13,260 nt of DNA from Chloroflexota bacterium (GTDB taxonomy: Bacteria > Chloroflexota > Dehalococcoidia > Lucifugimonadales > JADFKI01): positions 1 to 13,260 of the forward strand of contig JADFKI010000069.1 in NCBI GenBank assembly GCA_022565015.1, given 5' to 3'. How positions within the stretch are numbered: position 1 is the first letter of the stretch; every line of letters starts with the position of its first letter. Below, one piece after another: positions 5,834-12,979 of the stretch. The notes below the pieces were generated by a model that worked only from the letters and a program-made list of their open reading frames with translations, had not been told where the DNA came from and made no database searches. Position numbers and translations under genes: made by a program.

Positions 5834-7123
5834 ATGCATGTCAGACTCGCCTACGGCCGCAGCGGACTCTCGGTGGACTTTCCGGATGACAGGACGACCG
5901 TCATAGAGCCGACGTACGTTCCGGGACTGCCCGACCAGGCGGGCGCAATCTTGACGGCCATTCGAAATCCCATTGGGACCGACCCGCTGAGGCAACTCGC
6001 GCAGAGGGGACAGAGGGTCGTGGTATCCGTCTGCGACGTAACCAGGCCCATGCCCAGCGCCACGGTCCTGCCCGTTCTGATGCGTGACCTCGGTCATATT
6101 CCCGACGAGGATATAACGATACTGGTGGCGTCGGGCACTCATCGGCCCACGTCCGATCAGGAGCTGAAGCAGGTCCTGGGCACGGAGATCGTGGATCGAT
6201 ACGAGGTCGTCAATCATGACGCCTTCGATGCACAAATGCTCGTGAAGACGGGAGAGACGTCGACCGGCATTCCCATCTGGCTGAACCGCAGGTGGGTGGA
6301 AAGCGATGTTCGCATCACCGTCGGCTTCGTCGAGCCACACTTTTTTGCGGGCTACAGCGGCGGCCCCAAGATGGTGGCGCCGGGGCTTGCGGGTTTCGAT
6401 ACCATCATGCGGCTCCACAACGCAGAAATGATCTCCCACCCCGATTCCAGGTGGGGAGTCACGCAGGGCAATCCCATACACGACGCCGTCAGGGAGATCG
6501 CGCGCCTGTCCGATGTCGCCTTCAGCGTGGACGTCACGATCAACCGCGAGCGTAAGGTGACGAGCGTGTACGCCGGAGAGCTATTCGAGGTACACAAGGC
6601 TGGATGCGACGTGGCCGGCCGAACCGCAATGCAGGGCGTGGACGCGCCATTCGATGTAGTCGTTACCACGAACAGCGGTTACCCGTTGGACCAGAACCTG
6701 TACCAGGCCGTAAAGGGCATGTCGGCGGCGGCCCAGGTCGTCCGGCAAGGGGGGGCGATCATCTGCGCGGCTGAATGCTCGGACGGCATTCCGGACCACG
6801 GCGAGTACGGCAGGCTGCTCGGAATGGCCGACGGCCCCCAGGCGCTTCTGGATATGATTTGCGCGCCGGGACACAACCGGCACGACCAGTGGCAGGTGCA
6901 GATTCAGGCCCAGATACAGGCCAAGGCGTCGGTCTATCTGAAGTCGGACTATCTTACCGACGAGCAGGTCAGGGCCGCTCATCTGGAGCCCGTCGAGAAC
7001 ATCGAAGAGGCCGTAGCTAAGGCCCTGGAACGTTACGGCGGCAACTCGACTCTCTGCGTGCTCCCAGAGGGCCCTCAGACGATTCCGTACGTCAATGGGA
7101 GTATCGCAACACAGACGCCGTGA
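5834..7123 (+). CDS. larA: LarA-family protein (nickel-pincer lactate racemase-like), 429 aa
   Basis: The protein aligns in spacing with LarA, the lactate racemase that uses a covalently bound nickel-pincer nucleotide. H103 (ASGTHRP), H169 and K179 (EPHFFAGYSGGPK) and H195 (MRLHNAEM) keep exactly the spacing of H108, H174, K184 and H200 of the Lactobacillus plantarum enzyme, so the lysine that carries the cofactor and the nickel-binding histidine are both present. DVTRP at 69-73 is the family's substrate and cofactor loop. The protein is cytoplasmic, full length, with no signal peptide. GGAG (5822-5825) precedes the ATG. Many LarA homologues act on other 2-hydroxy acids, so the substrate is not fixed. 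The cofactor-making genes larB, larC and larE are not in this window. Confidence 0.85.
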   Translation: MHVRLAYGRSGLSVDFPDDRTTVIEPTYVPGLPDQAGAILTAIRNPIGTDPLRQLAQRGQRVVVSVCDVTRPMPSATVLPVLMRDLGHIPDEDITILVASGTHRPTSDQELKQVLGTEIVDRYEVVNHDAFDAQMLVKTGETSTGIPIWLNRRWVESDVRITVGFVEPHFFAGYSGGPKMVAPGLAGFDTIMRLHNAEMISHPDSRWGVTQGNPIHDAVREIARLSDVAFSVDVTINRERKVTSVYAGELFEVHKAGCDVAGRTAMQGVDAPFDVVVTTNSGYPLDQNLYQAVKGMSAAAQVVRQGGAIICAAECSDGIPDHGEYGRLLGMADGPQALLDMICAPGHNRHDQWQVQIQAQIQAKASVYLKSDYLTDEQVRAAHLEPVENIEEAVAKALERYGGNSTLCVLPEGPQTIPYVNGSIATQTP

Positions 7124-7158
7124 CTCCCGCGACGTCCGGATGAACTGTGTCGCAAACT

Positions 7159-7188
7159 GAAATGGGGCGCCTGTTCGCGCCCCATTTC
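7159..7188. terminator. Bidirectional 12-bp hairpin between convergent larA and rplL
   Basis: GAAATGGGGCGC (7159-7170) pairs perfectly with GCGCCCCATTTC (7177-7188) around a six-base loop. It lies between two convergent transcripts. No T-run follows on either strand, so it may be an mRNA-end hairpin or a weak bidirectional terminator. Confidence 0.55.
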
Positions 7189-7209
7189 ATGATGAGCTGA
7201 TTCCCGCAT

Positions 7210-7249
7210 CATCTGCCGGCTCCGCAAAGCACACGGACCGCGGCAGATG
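7210..7249. repeat. Second inverted repeat downstream of rplL
   Basis: CATCTGCCG (7210-7218) pairs with CGGCAGATG (7241-7249), with a 22-base loop that itself can pair in part. It lies directly after the rplL stop on the minus strand and probably protects or ends the ribosomal-protein transcript. Confidence 0.4.
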
Positions 7250-7259
7250 CAGGGCTGAG

Positions 7260-7742
7260 CTAACCTACCTGCACGACGGCTCCGGCGGCCTCCAGCTTCT
7301 GTTTAACCTGGTCGGCCTCGTCCTTGCCGATGGCCTCCTTGACGTTGGATGGGGCCGCCTCGACCAGCTCTTTGGCTTCCTTTAGACCCAGCGTCGTTAA
7401 CTCGCGAACGGCCTTGATGACATTGATCTTGTTGGGGCCGATTTCCTTGATCGTGACGTCGAATTCCGTCTTCTCTTCTTCAGCCGCCGCCTCAGCGGTA
7501 CCGGCCACGCCCTGGACGGTGGCCATCGCGATGGGCGCAGCCGCGCTCACGCCGAACACCTCTTCGAGCTCCTTAACAAGCTCCGACAGCTCCAGGACCG
7601 ACATTTCCTTGATCACTTCCAATACAAGGTCCTTCCGCTCCAGGACCGACATTTCCTTGATCGCTTCCAATACAAGGTCCTTCCGCTCCGGGACCGACAT
7701 TTCCTTGATCGCTTCCATGATTTCGTCTTTGCTTAACGCCAT
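7260..7742 (-). CDS. rplL: Ribosomal protein L7/L12 with triplicated N-terminal helix repeat
   Basis: This is the stalk protein of the large ribosomal subunit, which recruits the translational GTPases. Residues 58-160 are normal: the end of the N-terminal domain, an Ala/Glu-rich hinge (about 66-91) and the C-terminal domain with KEIGPNKINVIKAVRELT and GLKEAKELVE. The N-terminal dimerisation region is not. The segment EAIKEMSVxERKDLVL occurs at 10-25 and 26-41, then EVIKEMSVLELSELVK at 42-57. Bacterial L7/L12 usually has one such segment, so this protein is 32 residues longer than the 128 expected. GGAGG lies at the usual distance before the ATG. It is the last gene of the cluster, 37 bp after rplJ. 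The frame is open and both extra copies keep heptad-like hydrophobic spacing. Confidence 0.95.
   Translation of the reverse strand: MALSKDEIMEAIKEMSVPERKDLVLEAIKEMSVLERKDLVLEVIKEMSVLELSELVKELEEVFGVSAAAPIAMATVQGVAGTAEAAAEEEKTEFDVTIKEIGPNKINVIKAVRELTTLGLKEAKELVEAAPSNVKEAIGKDEADQVKQKLEAAGAVVQVG
7590..7717. repeat. 48-bp tandem repeat inside rplL (2.7 copies)
   Basis: Units at 7590-7637 and 7638-7685 differ at one base (GATCAC against GATCGC). The partial unit at 7686-7717 differs from the second by one base (CTCCGGG against CTCCAGG). Near identity at DNA level shows a recent in-frame expansion by slippage or unequal crossing-over, or an assembly artefact. Confidence 0.9.
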
Positions 7743-7779
7743 CTCGATGACCTCCTCCTAATTATTGCCTTAAGTATTT

Positions 7780-8319
7780 CTACGCCTCTACCGGGCTCTG
7801 CTCCGCCAAATTGTCCGAGTGCTGCTGCAGAACTCTCGCGAAGCCCGATATCGGGCCATTCAACACGTTTGCCAGGTTGGCAATGGGCCCCTGCAGCTGT
7901 CCCATTAGCATTGCGATAAGTACGTCCTTGGACGGCAGCTTTGCCAGCGCGTCTATTTCGGCGATCGTCAGTAGTCGGCCGTCCATTATCGCGCCGCGAA
8001 TCTCCAATGCCGACCGGTTGCTGGAAATAAACTCCGAGAGCGCCTTCGCGGGCTCGATGGGGTCGTCGTAGCCAAATGCGATCGCGGTGGGCCCCTGCAC
8101 GATCTCCTTGACCAATGGCTGTCCCGCCGCGTCCGCCGCCAGGTATGTCAGGGTGTTCTTGACAACCTTGTACCTGACGCCCCTTTCCCTTAGGACTCGC
8201 CTCAGGTTCGTCATCTCCCCGACGTGCATTCCCGTGTAGTCAGTCGTGATGATGATGGACGTATCCTTCAGCCACCCCTGGATCTCTCTGACTGCCTCTT
8301 CCTTCTTTTCAGTTGGCAC
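7780..8319 (-). CDS. rplJ: Ribosomal protein L10
   Basis: L10 anchors the L7/L12 stalk to 23S rRNA. The 179 residues follow the family throughout: N-terminal KKEEAVREIQGWL and TDYTGMHVGEM, then LRRVLRERGVRYKVVKNTL, GPTAIAF and KLPSKDVLIAMLMGQLQGPI. The C-terminal helix (about 145-170) carries the L7/L12 dimers. The start is GTG at 8319, preceded by GAGGAGA. It lies directly after an attenuator-type leader and is followed by rplL. Because its partner L7/L12 is altered here at its N-terminal domain, the C-terminal helix of L10 is where a matching change could show; it looks ordinary in length. Confidence 0.95.
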   Translation of the reverse strand: MPTEKKEEAVREIQGWLKDTSIIITTDYTGMHVGEMTNLRRVLRERGVRYKVVKNTLTYLAADAAGQPLVKEIVQGPTAIAFGYDDPIEPAKALSEFISSNRSALEIRGAIMDGRLLTIAEIDALAKLPSKDVLIAMLMGQLQGPIANLANVLNGPISGFARVLQQHSDNLAEQSPVEA

Positions 8320-8468
8320 GGCTTCTCCTCAATAAAAAACCCTGAGCCACAGACTCAGGGCGCATCACATCACAATATAATGGTCTATTACCAGTGTAAT
8401 GTCTCGCTGCCTCGGTGGGCTGGGATATTAATCCGCAGCTGCGGAGCCCACTGTCTGCGGCACTCAAG
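8320..8468 (-). promoter_or_regulatory. L10-type leader with attenuator upstream of rplJ
   Basis: Between rplA and rplJ the RNA can form a stem GTGGGCT/AGCCCAC (complement of 8415-8421 and 8445-8451) enclosing the palindrome TCCGCAGCTGCGGA (8432-8445). A terminator-like hairpin CCCTGAG/CTCAGGG with seven-base loop (8340-8360) follows, then six U residues (8334-8339), just before the rplJ ribosome-binding site. This fits the known rplJ autoregulatory leader, in which the L10-L7/L12 complex binds the RNA. The match to that RNA family rests on position and structure only. Confidence 0.6.
8334..8360 (-). terminator. Intrinsic terminator/attenuator before rplJ
   Basis: A perfect 7-bp GC-rich stem followed by six U residues lies within the rplA-rplJ gap on the coding strand. 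It would reduce read-through into rplJL unless prevented from forming. Confidence 0.7.
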
Positions 8469-9182
8469 CTATTCTACTTTAAGCGCGGTCGCTCCTGCAA
8501 GGTCCATCTTGATGCTCGGACCCATAGTAGTCGTGAGGAAGGCTGAGCGAATGTATTGCCCCTTCAACCCCGTGGGCCTGGCTCGAACGATGTTGTCCAT
8601 GAGCGTAGTGAGATTGTCCAGAAGCTGGTCCTCACCGAAGCTCGCCTTACCAATGGGCACGTGTATGAGCGAGTGGCGGTCGACCCGGTATTCGACGCGA
8701 CCCAGCTTGGCCTCTTGAATCGCCCTGGGCAGGTTCTCCGTAGGCACGACGGTCCCAGTCCTTGGATTGGGCATCAGGCCGCGTCGGCCAAGGATTCTTC
8801 CCAGGCGGCCGACCTTTCCCATCATGTCCGGCGTAGCTATGGAGACATCGAAGTCGGTCCAACCGTCTTCGATCTTCTTTATCAGATCATCGGCGCCGAC
8901 GTAGTCTCCGCCGGCCTCCTCGGCTATGGCAATCGCCTCGCCCTGTGTGAATACCGCGACGCGCACCTGCTTTCCAACGCCGTGGGGAAGCAAGGCGACT
9001 CCGCGCACCATCTGGTCGGCGTGACGAGGGTCCGCGCCCGTCCTGAGGTGGAGCTCCACCGTCTCGTCAAATTTCGCCGTCGCTACTTTCTTTGCAAGCG
9101 CCACGGCCTCCGCCGGCTGATACTCAAATTCCGGCTCAACCAGATTAGCCGCGGATAAATATCGTTTCCCTACTTTAACCAT
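8469..9182 (-). CDS. rplA: Ribosomal protein L1
   Basis: L1 binds 23S rRNA at the L1 stalk and helps release of E-site tRNA. The 237 residues carry the family landmarks: KFDETVELHLRTGADPRHAD, PHGVGKQVRVAVF, GADDLIKKIEDGW, then VGRLGRILGRRGLMPNPRTG and a C-terminal RPTGLKGQYIRSAFLTTTMG. Length is normal. The ATG at 9182 has only a weak GGGA upstream. The gene starts 30 bp after rplK, in one transcript, and is followed by the L10 leader. In many bacteria L1 represses translation of the rplKA mRNA; no such site was identified here. Confidence 0.96.
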   Translation of the reverse strand: MVKVGKRYLSAANLVEPEFEYQPAEAVALAKKVATAKFDETVELHLRTGADPRHADQMVRGVALLPHGVGKQVRVAVFTQGEAIAIAEEAGGDYVGADDLIKKIEDGWTDFDVSIATPDMMGKVGRLGRILGRRGLMPNPRTGTVVPTENLPRAIQEAKLGRVEYRVDRHSLIHVPIGKASFGEDQLLDNLTTLMDNIVRARPTGLKGQYIRSAFLTTTMGPSIKMDLAGATALKVE

Positions 9183-9212
9183 CTATACGAATTCCCGGCC
9201 CTCGGGCCTATA

Positions 9213-9638
9213 TTAAGATTCGACCTCAATGCCCATGCTCCGTGCGGTGCCCTCGATGATGCGCATGGCTCCCTCTATATCCGCCGCGTTGAGGTCTTTC
9301 ATTTTCGTCTCGGCGATCTCTCTGACCTTGGCGGAGGATATCATCCCGACTTTTTCGACCCTGGGATTGCCGCTGCCCTTGTCCACTCCCGCCGCCTTGC
9401 GGAGCATGTCGGAAGCGGGCGGGCTCTTGATTACGAATGAGAACGACCGGTCCTCGTAGACCGTTATCTCCGCGGGTATGATATTGCCGGCCTGGGAGCT
9501 CGTCCTCTCGTTGTATTCCTTTACGAAGCCCATTATGTTAACGCCGTGCTGGCCCAATGCAGGGCCGACCGGCGGTGCCGGCGTGGCTTTTCCCGCCTCG
9601 ATCTGGAGCTTGATGAGCGTCAGTACCTTCTTTGCCAA
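9213..9638 (-). CDS. rplK: Ribosomal protein L11
   Basis: L11 forms the GTPase-associated centre with 23S rRNA at the base of the L7/L12 stalk. The 141 residues match the family end to end: LIKLQIEAGKATPAPPVGPA, then LGQHGVNIMGFVKEYNE, the linker ITVYEDRSFSFVIKSPP and the RNA-binding C-terminal domain with GSGNPRVEKVG and DLNAADIEGAMRIIEGTARS. The start is TTG at 9638; the following residues AKKVLT are the usual N-terminus, and AGGAAG precedes it. It lies 46 bp after nusG and just before rplA. Confidence 0.96.
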   Translation of the reverse strand: MAKKVLTLIKLQIEAGKATPAPPVGPALGQHGVNIMGFVKEYNERTSSQAGNIIPAEITVYEDRSFSFVIKSPPASDMLRKAAGVDKGSGNPRVEKVGMISSAKVREIAETKMKDLNAADIEGAMRIIEGTARSMGIEVES

Positions 9639-9684
9639 TTAAATCTTCCTGCCTAAATACTTGGTCTTGCGACCCGGCACAGAG

Positions 9685-10245
9685 CTACACGCGTTCTATC
9701 TGAAGAAAGTCCAGCTCGACCGGAGTCTCTCGACCGAAGAATGATACCAGAACGCGGACCTTGGACCTTTCCGCAAATATCTCTTCGACGGCCCCCATGA
9801 AATCGACGAAGGGCCCATCGGTAATGCGCACCATCTGGCCCTTGGCGTAGCCGACGCGCACTCTGGGCTCGTCCGAGGTGATCTGCTTCAAGATATTGTC
9901 GACTTCTCGCTGCTCTAGCGGCACGGGTTTGGGACGCGCATCTCGCTCGTCTTCGGCGGATACGAAGCCCGTGACGCCCGGCGTGTTCCTGACTATGTAC
10001 CAGCTCTCGTCGTCCATTCTCATCTGGACGAGAATATAGCCGGGAAAAATCCTCTGGGGTACGGCCTTTCGTTGGCCGTCCTTTATCTCAATTTCATCCT
10101 CTGTGGGCACGATGACCTGCAGAATCTTGTCGCCAACGTCCATCGTGGTGATGCGTTGCTCAAGGTTCTTCTTGACGCGGTCCTCCTGTCCGGAGTATGC
10201 GTGCAGGATATACCAACGAGGCTCTACTTCTTCTGCCATACTCAA
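9685..10245 (-). CDS. nusG: Transcription termination/antitermination factor NusG
   Basis: NusG binds RNA polymerase and couples it to Rho or the ribosome. Residues 10-110 are the NGN domain (RWYILHAYSGQEDRVKKNLE, FPGYILVQM, VRNTPGVTGFV) and residues 130-186 the KOW domain (GQMVRITDGPFVDFMGAVEE, RVLVSFFGRETPVELDF). At 186 residues it has normal length. The start at TTG 10245 gives MSMAEE and leaves an AGGG eight bases upstream. The ATG at 10239 gives MAEE with poorer spacing, so two residues are uncertain. It begins two bases after the secE stop, in the usual secE-nusG-rplK order. Confidence 0.95.
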   Translation of the reverse strand: MSMAEEVEPRWYILHAYSGQEDRVKKNLEQRITTMDVGDKILQVIVPTEDEIEIKDGQRKAVPQRIFPGYILVQMRMDDESWYIVRNTPGVTGFVSAEDERDARPKPVPLEQREVDNILKQITSDEPRVRVGYAKGQMVRITDGPFVDFMGAVEEIFAERSKVRVLVSFFGRETPVELDFLQIERV

Positions 10246-10247
10246 AG

Positions 10248-10484
10248 CTATTTCCCTAATATCACCCCGATTAACCTGGAAAATACCATGTCCACGATTC
10301 CCAGAAACAGTCCTACGGTCGCGGCGACCGCGATCACCATGATGGTCAACCTGGTGGTCTCCTGACGCGTCGGCCAGGTGACTCTCCTGAGCTCCGAGAC
10401 GATGTCACCGAAATACCGGAGGGTTAACGCTCGCCGCATGACGCCGGTGCCTAGCCGACGGGGCATTCCAGGATTGCGGGCCAT
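10248..10484 (-). CDS. secE: Preprotein translocase subunit SecE
   Basis: SecE is the small clamp subunit of the SecYEG channel in the cytoplasmic membrane. The protein has 78 residues: a basic N-terminus, an amphipathic helix with the family motif SELRRVTWPTRQE (30-42), then one transmembrane segment (about 46-75, MVIAVAATVGLFLGIVDMVF). The start at ATG 10484 was chosen because it has an AGG site and follows rpmG by five bases. An in-frame GTG at 10526 would overlap rpmG by over 30 bases and add residues unlike the family. It ends two bases before nusG. Confidence 0.92.
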   Translation of the reverse strand: MARNPGMPRRLGTGVMRRALTLRYFGDIVSELRRVTWPTRQETTRLTIMVIAVAATVGLFLGIVDMVFSRLIGVILGK

Positions 10485-10489
10485 ATCTG

Positions 10490-10657
10490 TTACCTGACCT
10501 CTCTGTGCAGGGTATGTACACGACACCTGGGACAGTACTTCTTAAGCTCTATACGTTCGGGGTCGTTGCGCCGGTTCTTCGTCGAGTGATACGTGCGCTC
10601 TCTGCAGTCAGGGCAGCTTAGATTTATTATTATTCGAGTGCCAGCTCTACGCGCCAT
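10490..10657 (-). CDS. rpmG: Ribosomal protein L33, zinc-binding form
   Basis: This is a 55-residue large-subunit protein: MARRAGTRIIINLSCPDCRE, then RTYHSTKNRRNDPERIELKK, ending KYCPRCRVHTLHREVR. Two CxxC pairs (C15-C18 and C42-C45) form a zinc knuckle, so it is the zinc-bearing form. The ATG at 10657 lies 66 bp after tuf and the stop is five bases before secE. rpmG in the tuf-secE interval is common outside the enterobacteria. Confidence 0.93.
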   Translation of the reverse strand: MARRAGTRIIINLSCPDCRERTYHSTKNRRNDPERIELKKYCPRCRVHTLHREVR

Positions 10658-10671
10658 CTGTCTCTTCCACT

Positions 10672-10703
10672 AACAGGCCGCAGCACTTCTGCCACGGCCT
10701 GTT
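10672..10703 (-). repeat. Hairpin between tuf and rpmG
   Basis: AACAGGCCG (10672-10680) pairs with CGGCCTGTT (10695-10703), nine exact pairs with a 14-base loop. There is no T-run after it, so it is more likely an mRNA processing or partial-termination structure that sets the tuf to rpmG ratio. Confidence 0.5.
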
Positions 10704-10723
10704 CATTTGCCAGTCTGTTTATC

Positions 10724-11923
<1,200 letters not shown>

Positions 11924-11942
11924 TTACCCTTTCCTCCAGTTA

Positions 11943-12018
11943 TGGAGCCCACAAGCAGACTTGAACTGCTGACCTCGTTCTTACCAAGAACGCGCTCTAC
12001 CGACTGAGCTATGTGGGC
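11943..12018 (-). tRNA. tRNA-Thr (anticodon GGT)
   Basis: A complete cloverleaf of 76 bases can be drawn. Acceptor GCCCACA pairs with TGTGGGC, the D-arm contains AGCTCAGTCGGTAGAGC, the anticodon stem is CGTTC/GAACG around TTGGTAA (anticodon at 11983-11985), and the T-loop is TTCAAGT. Discriminator T and CCA are encoded. It lies directly upstream of tuf. Confidence 0.95.
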
Positions 12019-12052
12019 AAATGATGATAAATTATTAGCTGCTCAATCTTCC

Positions 12053-12140
12053 TGGTGGAGGGAGTAGGATTCGAACCTACGTAGCCCGTCAGGGCGCCAG
12101 ATTTACAGTCTGGTGGTATTAACCGCTCACCCATCCCTCC
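12053..12140 (-). tRNA. tRNA-Tyr (anticodon GTA)
   Basis: Acceptor GGAGGGA pairs with TCCCTCC and is followed by A and an encoded CCA. The anticodon loop is CTGTAAA (GTA). A long variable arm (GCGCCCTGACGGGC region) marks it as a class II tRNA, and the T-loop is TTCGAAT. The length is 88 bases. It lies 34 bp upstream of tRNA-Thr(GGT). Confidence 0.95.
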
Positions 12141-12154
12141 GACTTTGGCGACAA

Positions 12155-12183
12155 AATCTAGTTTAGCATAGCGATTCCGTCAA
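12155..12183 (-). promoter_or_regulatory. Promoter of the tRNA-Tyr-tRNA-Thr-tuf cluster
   Basis: On the minus strand TTGACG (complement of 12178-12183) and TAGATT (complement of 12155-12160) have a 17-base spacer. The start would be near 12148, eight bases before mature tRNA-Tyr. It allows the cluster to be transcribed although its usual first tRNA is broken. Confidence 0.6.
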
Positions 12184-12245
12184 TCCAAGGCCCGTAACGA
12201 GCGTGCGCACTTTCACTTCGGCGCCTGTTCATCTTGGGAATTGGG

Positions 12246-12290
12246 TCAGCCCCAGAGGGGACTCGAACCCACTAACCTGCCGATTACAAG
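12246..12290 (-). pseudogene. tRNA-Thr (TGT) 3'-half fragment, likely attachment-site junction
   Basis: On the minus strand this reads as the 3' half of tRNA-Thr: anticodon loop CTTGTAA (TGT), TCGGC, a variable loop, GTGGG-TTCGAGT-CCCCT as T-arm, then CTGGGGC and a T discriminator like that of the neighbouring tRNA-Thr(GGT). No 5' half follows at 12291-12380. The T-arm has one mismatch and the variable loop one extra base, so the copy is decaying. Its place upstream of tRNA-Tyr matches thrU in the E. coli thrU-tyrU-glyT-thrT-tufB cluster; a tRNA-Gly is absent here. Confidence 0.7.
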
Positions 12291-12648
12291 TGAGTTAATA
12301 TCAGTGTTGTTCTATGTCCTCAAGTATGGATTCAGAACAAAGCGTCCTATACGCGCGGACACTTTTATAGCTGAGATCCTGCCTTGTGCTTTCCTATGCT
12401 ACTTAGTAGGTTAGCAAAAAGGTTAGCAACATTCAATCGATTTCTTTCACCGAATTGGATTGTTGTCGGGCCTGTAATGCCGCCATTGCGGCCACCGTCA
12501 CCATTGCCACCGTCATCGCCGTCGTCGTCTCCGTCTCTCAACGGCCACCGGCAAGTAGCAAGCAGGAGGATGAACTGACCACCGTCGTCTTGCTGGGCTA
12601 ATCTGCTGTAAGGGATCTTACGCTTATCCGCTGCTCGAGTCTTCGAAT
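12291..12648. other. Element-end region without a recognisable gene
   Basis: No convincing coding sequence is seen. It holds an inverted repeat TTGTTCT/AGAACAA (12307-12313 and 12334-12340), two direct GGTTAGCAA copies (12409-12417 and 12421-12429), and a GCC/GTC-rich near-trinucleotide tract (about 12479-12539). On the minus strand that tract would encode only a Gly/Asp run, with no start site I trust. The base pattern differs from the core genes and fits the non-coding end of an integrated element. Confidence 0.4.
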
Positions 12649-12822
12649 CCGCTCGCCGAGTCGGGCGCATGTAGGATATGAAGTTGAAACTAATTGGCAG
12701 ATCCGCTCGCCGGGTCGGGCGCATGCGGGTCGGGCGCATGTAGGATATGAAGTTGAAACTAATTGGCAGACCGCTCGCCGGGTCGGGCGCACATTGGATA
12801 TGAAGTTGAAACTACGATCTCA
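12649..12822. repeat. Three imperfect tandem repeats of about 54 bp
   Basis: Units start at 12649, 12703 and 12771, each with CCGCTCGCCG(A/G)GTCGGGCGCA, then GGATATGAAGTTGAAACT; the first two also share AATTGGCAGA. The middle unit has an extra internal copy of about 14 bp (GGGTCGGGCGCATG). The whole unit repeats, so there are no variable spacers. It is a minisatellite-like array. Confidence 0.85.
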
Positions 12823-12904
12823 GTTTGACATGTTTATGAGAGCACTGAAATCCACCTGTGAAATCCCGGGTAAAGACCCTCCCAAATATGCTGGTGAGAC
12901 GGTC

Positions 12905-12933
12905 TGACAGATGCGAATGTGTTACGCATGTCA
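12905..12933. repeat. Imperfect inverted repeat upstream of the right-edge gene
   Basis: TGACAGATGCG (12905-12915) and CGCATGTCA (12925-12933) pair except for one bulged base. It lies about 50 bp before the ATG at 12980 and could be an operator or a hairpin in the leader. Confidence 0.35.
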
Positions 12934-12979
12934 TAGCGTCCCATCGTAGAGCGGGCATGTTCTGAACGGAGATTAGGAA

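Noticed and set aside
12365..12739. 124-codon minus-strand frame with Asp/Gly run
   Set aside because: It covers the trinucleotide-like tract and the minisatellite, its sequence is low-complexity, other frames are equally open across the repeats, and no ribosome-binding site fits.
12649..12822. Possible CRISPR array (repeat units contain GTTGAAAC, a common CRISPR repeat ending)
   Set aside because: The entire 54-bp unit is repeated, including what would be the spacer, there are only three units, and no cas gene is visible. It is a tandem repeat.
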